A DNA stretch of 9,866 bases from VFZL01 sp046734915 (lineage in GTDB: Bacteria > Acidobacteriota > Vicinamibacteria > Vicinamibacterales > CAVVIG01). Every line of letters begins with the position of its first letter. Position 1 is the first letter of the stretch. Both the position numbers and the translations under genes were made by a program. Below, one piece after another: positions 5,744 through 9,866 of the stretch. Below the pieces are notes generated by a model. That model did not search any database. It was not told the origin of the DNA and was given only the letters and a program-made list of their open reading frames with translations. The stretch lies in contig JBKPSC010000392.1 of NCBI GenBank assembly GCA_046734915.1, positions 1-9,866 on the forward strand. The letters are read 5' to 3'.

Positions 5744-6553
5744 TTGAGCCGCACGATGGAGCAATCACCCCCCGCAGCGTCGGCGAAAATGCCGGCGCTG
5801 TTTCTCGCCCATGGATCGCCGTTCCTGCTGGACGATGACCAATGGGTGCGCCAGTTGCAGCAGTGGTCGGGGACGCTGCCCCGTCCGACCGGCATCCTGA
5901 TGCTCTCCGCACACTGGGAGCAGAAGCCGGTGACGCTGGGCGCGACCGAGACGCGCCCGCTCGTCTACGATTTCTATGGGTTTCCGGCCCGCTACTATCA
6001 GGTTCGGTACGAAGCGCCGGGGGCGCCGGCACTGGCGGTGCGCGTCCGGCAGTTGCTGTCGCCGACGCAGGCGATCTTCGAAGAGTCCGAGCGCGGCCTC
6101 GACCACGGCGCGTACGTCCCGCTCGTGGCGATGTATCCGGAGGCTGACGTCCCGGTGCTTCAGGTGTCGTTACCGTCCCTCGATCCGAACGCGCTCTTCG
6201 AGTTGGGTCGCGCGCTGGCGCCGCTTCGAGACGAGGGCGTCCTCATCATCGGCAGCGGCTTCCTCACACACAACCTGCGGGCTATCGATCTGAGCCCGCA
6301 AGCGATTGCGCCGGCGTGGGCGTCCGATTTCGATGCGTGGGCGGCAGACGCGTTGCAGCGCCGCGACGTCGACTCGCTGCTCGACTATCGGCGCCGGGCG
6401 CCAGGTGTCCGGCTGGCCTTGCCCACGCATGAGCATTTCGTCCCTGCGCTCGCGGCGCTCGGGGCATCGATCAATCGACCGGACGCGATTCGCTTTCCCA
6501 TCACGGGATTCGCTTACGGATCGATGACCAAGCGTTCGGTACAGTTCGGGTAA
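5744..6553 (+). CDS. DODA-type extradiol ring-opening dioxygenase (LigB/YgiD family)
   Basis: 269 residues. Class III (LigB-type) extradiol dioxygenases cleave catechol-type rings using a non-haem metal; E. coli YgiD opens L-DOPA at the 4,5 position. Family landmarks: FLAHGSP (His23), LSAHW (His57), the GLDHGAYVPL block (His121), GSGFLTHNLR (His176) and PTHEHFVPAL (His229, His231). His23, His57 and a C-terminal His are the usual metal ligands, with His121/His176 near the active site, so the enzyme looks intact. The substrate cannot be told from sequence. The TTG at 5744 is chosen because GGAGG (5733-5737) is six bases upstream; ATG at 5756 is the alternative, with an 18-base gap. Second gene of the cassette, so cotranscribed with the YceI gene. 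Confidence 0.88.
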   Translation: MSRTMEQSPPAASAKMPALFLAHGSPFLLDDDQWVRQLQQWSGTLPRPTGILMLSAHWEQKPVTLGATETRPLVYDFYGFPARYYQVRYEAPGAPALAVRVRQLLSPTQAIFEESERGLDHGAYVPLVAMYPEADVPVLQVSLPSLDPNALFELGRALAPLRDEGVLIIGSGFLTHNLRAIDLSPQAIAPAWASDFDAWAADALQRRDVDSLLDYRRRAPGVRLALPTHEHFVPALAALGASINRPDAIRFPITGFAYGSMTKRSVQFG

Positions 6554-6568
6554 AGCTCAGGAGACGGC

Positions 6569-7606
6569 GTGGCGCTCGCTCTCAGCATCCTCGATCAATC
6601 GCCGGTGACTGCCGGCTCGTCCAGCGCCGATGCGCTGCATCGATCAATCGATCTGGCACGCCTGGCCGACCGTCTCGGCTACGAGCGGTATTGGGTGGCC
6701 GAACACCATGCGACGTCGATGCTGGCCTGCGCGAGTCCGGAAGCGCTGATTGGGCCGATCGGCGTCTCCACGGCGCGCATCCGCGTGGGATCGGGCGGCG
6801 TGATGCTGCCCCACTACAGCCCGCTGAAAGTGGCCGAAACGTTCAGCATGCTCAGCGCGATCGTCCCGGGACGCATCGACCTCGGCGTGGGTCGAGCCGC
6901 CGGAACAGATCCGATGACCGCTTACGCGCTGCAGCGCGATCGCCGAACAGCGGCCCCGGACGATTTTCCTCAACAGCTCGCTGAGCTCCTGGGGTACCTC
7001 AACGATTCGCTGCCGCGCGGCCATCAGTTCGCGCGGCTCAGCGCGCTGCCGGGCAGCCCAGCGCGTCCAGCGGCGTGGCTGCTGGGCTCGTCGCCGCAGA
7101 GCGGCGTCTGGGCAGCCGAAGCCGGACTGCCATACGCGTTCGCCGACTTCATCAACCCTGACGGAGCCGCCATCGCCCGCCGTTACCGCGAGACGTTTCA
7201 GCCGTCGGCAGCCAATCCGGCCCCGCGAGTGGTTGTGGCGACCTGGGCGCTGTGCGCCGAGACGGATGCCGAGGCGCAACGACTCGCCGCAAGCCCGAGG
7301 ATGGCGTTCGCCCTGTTCCTTCAGGGCCGGCCGGCGCCCGTTCCACCTGTCGACGTCGCCCTCGAGTTCATCGCCCGACAGCCGGACCTGGTGTCGGCTC
7401 TCGCCCATCGACGGCGCTGGACGGTCGGCCAACCTGACGCCGTCCGCGGCCGGCTCGAAGCGCTGGCCGCCGACTACGGCGCGGACGAGGTGATGGTGGT
7501 CACGATCACGCACGATCACGACGCACGACGGCGGTCATACGAGCTGCTCGCGGAAGAGTGGGGCCTCGTCAGACCGCCGGAAGCGGCTGCGGCGCAGCGC
7601 GCCTGA
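6569..7606 (+). CDS. LLM-class (luciferase-like) flavin-dependent oxidoreductase
   Basis: 345 residues, the usual size. Bacterial-luciferase-like TIM-barrel enzymes use FMNH2 or F420 to oxidise organic substrates. The sequence resembles the YhbW/MsnO8-type subgroup: LSILDQSPV at the start, RLGYERYWVAEHHATSM (residues about 36-52), RVGSGGVMLPHYSPLKVAE, and PGRIDLGVGRAAGTDP, followed by the ALQRDR segment. Cofactor choice cannot be assigned with certainty; FMN is usual for this subgroup. GTG start at 6569 with AGGAG (6559-6563) five bases upstream; it follows the dioxygenase stop by 15 bases, so it is the third gene of the operon. Its TGA lies only eight bases from the stop of the convergent IMPDH-like gene. 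In context it may hydroxylate or otherwise process the aromatic compound that the dioxygenase opens, which is inference. Confidence 0.87.
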   Translation: MALALSILDQSPVTAGSSSADALHRSIDLARLADRLGYERYWVAEHHATSMLACASPEALIGPIGVSTARIRVGSGGVMLPHYSPLKVAETFSMLSAIVPGRIDLGVGRAAGTDPMTAYALQRDRRTAAPDDFPQQLAELLGYLNDSLPRGHQFARLSALPGSPARPAAWLLGSSPQSGVWAAEAGLPYAFADFINPDGAAIARRYRETFQPSAANPAPRVVVATWALCAETDAEAQRLAASPRMAFALFLQGRPAPVPPVDVALEFIARQPDLVSALAHRRRWTVGQPDAVRGRLEALAADYGADEVMVVTITHDHDARRRSYELLAEEWGLVRPPEAAAAQRA

Positions 7607-7614
7607 CCATCAGC

Positions 7615-9096
7615 TCATCGCTGGAACGATTCGGCTCGCGCGGCGGACGACAGCCGCACGAGAAACCGCTCCGGATTCTCTGAGAACTGCCGCCGCAGAT
7701 CGGCCAGCGTCGTGGCGCCCCCATAGCTGATGGCTGAGCAGAGATGTTTGAGCATATCGTGAATGACCACGCGGGCTGACCCTCTCGCCGGCACGCTCAC
7801 TTCGATGCCCTCTGCGCCGATCGCTTCCACCTCACCGGGCTCCGAGTCCTCGATGTCCAGTCGATCGCGTACCGCCCCGATCGACGCCATGCCGCGGAAC
7901 ACCTTGAACGGCACCTGCACGATCTTCTGCGACTCGGGTACGACGACAGCCTTGTGCACGATCTCTCCGGGCGCCTCCTCGGTGCCGGCGAACGCGCTGC
8001 CGAGCATCGCCGTATCGCCGCCGAACAGCAACGCCTGCGCCAACGCACCATCGCGGCGGATGCCGCCATCGGCAATAATCGGCACCTCGTCACCAATGGC
8101 GCGGCGGCACTGCACCAGCGCCTCGACCTGGGGAATGCCGAAATTCGTCGTCAATCGTGTCGAACAGCCGCCCCCAGGTCCGATGCCGACTTTGACTGCG
8201 TCGGCGCCGCGCTCGACCAGAAACCGCGCCCCTTCGGCCGTCGCCACGTTGCCGGCGACGACGTCGATGCCCTCGAAGCGGGCCTTCACTTCGCGCAGCG
8301 CCCGCTCCATCACGAGCGAGTGTCCATGCGCGATGTCGATGACCAGCACGTCGGCGCCGGCGCGCGCGACTTCGACCGCCCGTTCGAGGTAATCGCCCGT
8401 GGCCCCGACGGCGGCACCGACCCGCAGGCGTCCCTGTGCATCGCGGGTCGCAAACGGATGGTTCTTGTGCTTGAGCAGGTCTTTGGCGGTGATGAGACCG
8501 AGCAGCGTGCCGTCAGCCGCGACCAGCGGCAGCTTCTTGATCTTTTGGGCGGTCATGAGGCGCTCGGCTTCCGCGAGCGACACTTCGCCGTCGTGAAGAA
8601 CGAGGCGTGCGCGCGGCGTCATGCGCTCCGAAACGCGAGTCGTCCCTGGCACGAAGCGCACATCGCGCTCGGTCAGCAGACCCTTCAGCCGGCGTGCGGC
8701 GTCGACAACCGCCAGGGTCCCGACGCCCGTCCGCAACATCACCCTTCGCGCGTCATCGATCGAACGCTCCTCGGTGATCGTGTGCGGATCGGCAATGACA
8801 CCGTGCTGGGTTCGTTTGACGGTGGCGATCTCGGCGACCTGCGGCGTGATGTCACCAACGCGAAATCCGCGATCGACGACGCCAAGGCCGCCCTCTTCGG
8901 CGAGGACGATGGCCATGGACGCCCGCGTCACCGTGTCCATGTTGGCCGAGACGATCGGCCGCTTGAGCGTCAGCCGGCGCGAGAAGCGCGCGGAGAGATC
9001 GACCGTCGCCGGATCGCGCCGCGGGAGAATGCCGCACCGCGGCGTCAACAGAAAGTCGTCGAACGTGCATCCCCGCACGTAGGTCAGAAGGTCCAT
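7615..9096 (-). CDS. IMP dehydrogenase/GMP reductase family protein with CBS pair, atypical active site
   Basis: 493 residues, IMPDH length. IMPDH oxidises IMP to XMP in guanine nucleotide synthesis; GMP reductase runs the reverse salvage step on the same fold. Seen: the N-terminal TFDDFLLTP, two CBS domains (about 98-152 and 158-214), the catalytic loop GIGPGGGCSTR with Cys311, PIIADGG (339-345), MLGSAFAGTEEAPGE, and FRGMASIGAV (400-409). Canonical IMPDH has GSICTT around the Cys and an Arg-Tyr pair in the flap after GMGSLGAM. Here the loop is GGGCST and the flap stretch (410-427) has Arg-Leu but no Tyr, although the following AEGIE...VP element and the S-x-x-x-Y-x-G-A segment are kept. GGLGVVDRGF replaces the usual GGIGIIHKN. 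It may therefore be a divergent IMPDH or a CBS-containing GMP reductase like mycobacterial GuaB1. ATG 9096 is forced by an in-frame TGA two codons upstream; the ribosome site is weak (GTGGA). Confidence 0.82.
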   Translation of the reverse strand: MDLLTYVRGCTFDDFLLTPRCGILPRRDPATVDLSARFSRRLTLKRPIVSANMDTVTRASMAIVLAEEGGLGVVDRGFRVGDITPQVAEIATVKRTQHGVIADPHTITEERSIDDARRVMLRTGVGTLAVVDAARRLKGLLTERDVRFVPGTTRVSERMTPRARLVLHDGEVSLAEAERLMTAQKIKKLPLVAADGTLLGLITAKDLLKHKNHPFATRDAQGRLRVGAAVGATGDYLERAVEVARAGADVLVIDIAHGHSLVMERALREVKARFEGIDVVAGNVATAEGARFLVERGADAVKVGIGPGGGCSTRLTTNFGIPQVEALVQCRRAIGDEVPIIADGGIRRDGALAQALLFGGDTAMLGSAFAGTEEAPGEIVHKAVVVPESQKIVQVPFKVFRGMASIGAVRDRLDIEDSEPGEVEAIGAEGIEVSVPARGSARVVIHDMLKHLCSAISYGGATTLADLRRQFSENPERFLVRLSSAARAESFQR

Positions 9097-9129
9097 GCGT
9101 CATCCACTCGCTGGAGGCGTACGCAGCAA

Positions 9130-9149
9130 GGGCCGGCGTACGCCGGCCC
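9130..9149. terminator. Perfect 20-bp palindrome between sodC-like and IMPDH-like genes
   Basis: GGGCCGGC (9130-9137), GTAC (9138-9141), GCCGGCCC (9142-9149) is a perfect palindrome; as RNA it makes an 8-bp all-GC stem with a four-base loop. On the minus strand it lies about 25 bases after the superoxide dismutase stop and is followed only by TTGCTG, so it is a partial or T-poor terminator. It sits about 33 bases before the IMPDH-like ATG, so it could also attenuate readthrough into that gene. Confidence 0.5.
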
Positions 9150-9174
9150 CTGTCGTGAGGTTCTTCGACTGACG

Positions 9175-9672
9175 TTACTTCGCGACCACTCCGCAGGCGA
9201 TGCGATCGCCCGCCGCGCCGGCCGGATCGGTCGCATAGTCGTCGACGCCCTGGTGCAAGACCACCGCGGCGCCATCGGCGTCGAGGACCTGGGCCATCGT
9301 CACGCCCGCCGCCAGCACGTCGAACGACAAGGCGCCGCCGGTCGGGACCGTGATGTTCGGCAGGTCGCCGGCGTGCGCGCCTTCAGCGCTCTTGAGGCCG
9401 TGCTTCTTGTTGGCGGGGTTCAGGTGCCCCCCAGCCGTCGTGAAGGGCGCCGCGCACTGACCCACCGCGTGCAGATGGAACGCGTGCGGCCCTGCCGGAG
9501 CTCCCGTCAACGTCACCGACATCAGAATGCCGTGCGGCGTCTCGGTCAGCGTCGCCGATCCGATGCTCTGCCCCTGAGCATTCTTGATGTCCGCCTTCGC
9601 CTGAGCCGCGGACTGAGCGGCCACTCCCACGGTCACTGCCAGACCGATCGCCAGACAACACAGCGTGCGCAT
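9175..9672 (-). CDS. sodC: Exported Cu/Zn superoxide dismutase
   Basis: 165 residues with a Sec signal peptide (MRTLCCLAIGLAVTVGVAA, cut likely after AQA about residue 25), so the enzyme works in the periplasm, converting superoxide to peroxide and oxygen. All metal ligands are visible: HLH (His66, His68) and His140 for Cu, bridging His83 in GGHLNP, and His91, His100 and Asp103 in HAGDLPN for Zn. The conserved disulfide pair is Cys73 and Cys160, and the active-site Arg is Arg157 in GDRIACGVV. The DDYATDPAGAAG loop resembles bacterial rather than eukaryotic enzymes. ATG 9672 is chosen because GGAGG (9681-9677) lies four bases upstream and the signal peptide starts there; the longer frame up to 9744 adds 24 unsupported residues. 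The IMPDH-like gene follows 78 bases downstream on the same strand. Confidence 0.92.
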   Translation of the reverse strand: MRTLCCLAIGLAVTVGVAAQSAAQAKADIKNAQGQSIGSATLTETPHGILMSVTLTGAPAGPHAFHLHAVGQCAAPFTTAGGHLNPANKKHGLKSAEGAHAGDLPNITVPTGGALSFDVLAAGVTMAQVLDADGAAVVLHQGVDDYATDPAGAAGDRIACGVVAK

Positions 9673-9736
9673 GCAACCTCCAGATATGAACGCGACCGTC
9701 ATCACTCTACACCAGGCCGCTCGCCCTGGAATGCGC

Positions 9737-9753
9737 CCCATCAAAACGATGGG
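9737..9753. terminator. Small hairpin between the right-edge gene and sodC
   Basis: CCCATC (9737-9742), loop AAAAC, GATGGG (9748-9753). On the minus strand it lies about 12 bases after the stop of the right-edge gene, with loop GTTTT. The six-pair stem without a T-tract makes it a weak terminator candidate. The remainder of the gap holds no convincing sodC promoter. Confidence 0.3.
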
Positions 9754-9764
9754 CCAGGCCGAGC

Positions 9765-9866
9765 TCAGCGCGTCAACCGGATGCGGGCTCGGTACTCCGA
9801 CGGGTCAAACGGACGCGAGCTGAACGGGTACGGCGACAACTCCTCGAGCGTCAAGGTGACCGAGCC
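9765..9866 (-). CDS. C-terminal end of an unrecognised protein (partial)
   Basis: An open minus-strand frame enters from the right edge and ends with TGA at 9767-9765, giving 33 residues. It begins GSVTLTLEELSPYPFSSRPF and ends RARIRLTR. The codons are strongly G/C in third position and the peptide looks like a beta-rich protein end (VTLTLEEL, then YRARIRLTR). No family was recognised from so short a piece. It reads in the same direction as the sodC-like gene, 92 bases upstream of that gene's start. Confidence 0.55.
   Translation of the reverse strand, partial: GSVTLTLEELSPYPFSSRPFDPSEYRARIRLTR

Noticed and set aside
6644..7519. 291-codon minus-strand frame opposite the flavin monooxygenase
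   Set aside because: The plus strand has clear luciferase-family motifs across the same bases; the antisense frame is His/Arg-rich with no recognisable domain, as expected for a high-GC shadow.
7763..8392. 209-codon plus-strand frame opposite the IMPDH-like gene
   Set aside because: Ser/Thr/Pro-rich shadow of a gene with clear motifs on the minus strand.
9673..9744. 24-residue upstream extension of the superoxide dismutase
   Set aside because: It would put the signal peptide inside the protein, and the ribosome site at 9677-9681 points to ATG 9672.

Overview
The window is GC-rich DNA (roughly two thirds G+C by eye, coding thirds strongly G/C). It carries a TonB-receptor-type outer-membrane protein end, an ExeA-like ATPase fused to a SPOR domain, periplasmic proteins and a DivIVA-like protein. 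Together these point to a Gram-negative soil-type bacterium, most likely Acidobacteriota (Vicinamibacteria-like). That assignment is inference from gene style and composition; no rRNA or marker gene is present to confirm it.

Left edge (1-1046): the last ~200 residues of a large TonB-dependent-receptor-like outer-membrane protein, then 444 bases without a confident gene. This stretch holds a perfect 12-bp-stem hairpin, a minus-strand open frame with coding-like codon bias that may be a gene relic or small gene, and a candidate promoter for the next operon.

Envelope operon (1047-4627, plus strand): three tightly packed genes. They encode an ExeA-type AAA+ ATPase with one membrane helix and a C-terminal SPOR domain, a DivIVA-domain protein with a run of 11-residue coiled-coil repeats, and an exported protein with an AMIN-like domain, a long Pro/Ala linker and an unrecognised helical C-terminal domain. 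SPOR, DivIVA and AMIN are each known, in separate systems, for recognising septal peptidoglycan or curved membrane. Finding one of each in a single operon with an ATPase suggests an undescribed envelope or division-site assembly, and this is the most interesting part of the window.

Redox/aromatics cassette (4679-7606): a minus-strand HxlR-family regulator with an N-terminal Cys is divergent from a plus-strand operon of YceI-family protein, LigB/DODA-type extradiol dioxygenase and luciferase-like flavin monooxygenase. The A+T-rich divergent region carries a near-consensus promoter overlapped by two CTAT-N3/4-ATAG inverted repeats. The HxlR gene has no Shine-Dalgarno and its GTG sits at the expected start of transcription, so it may be leaderless. 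The likely theme is a quinone/catechol/electrophile response.

Right part (7615-9866, minus strand): an IMP dehydrogenase/GMP reductase-family enzyme with two CBS domains but an atypical active-site loop and no Arg-Tyr flap dyad, an exported Cu/Zn superoxide dismutase with complete metal ligands, and the last 33 codons of an unrecognised gene running off the edge.
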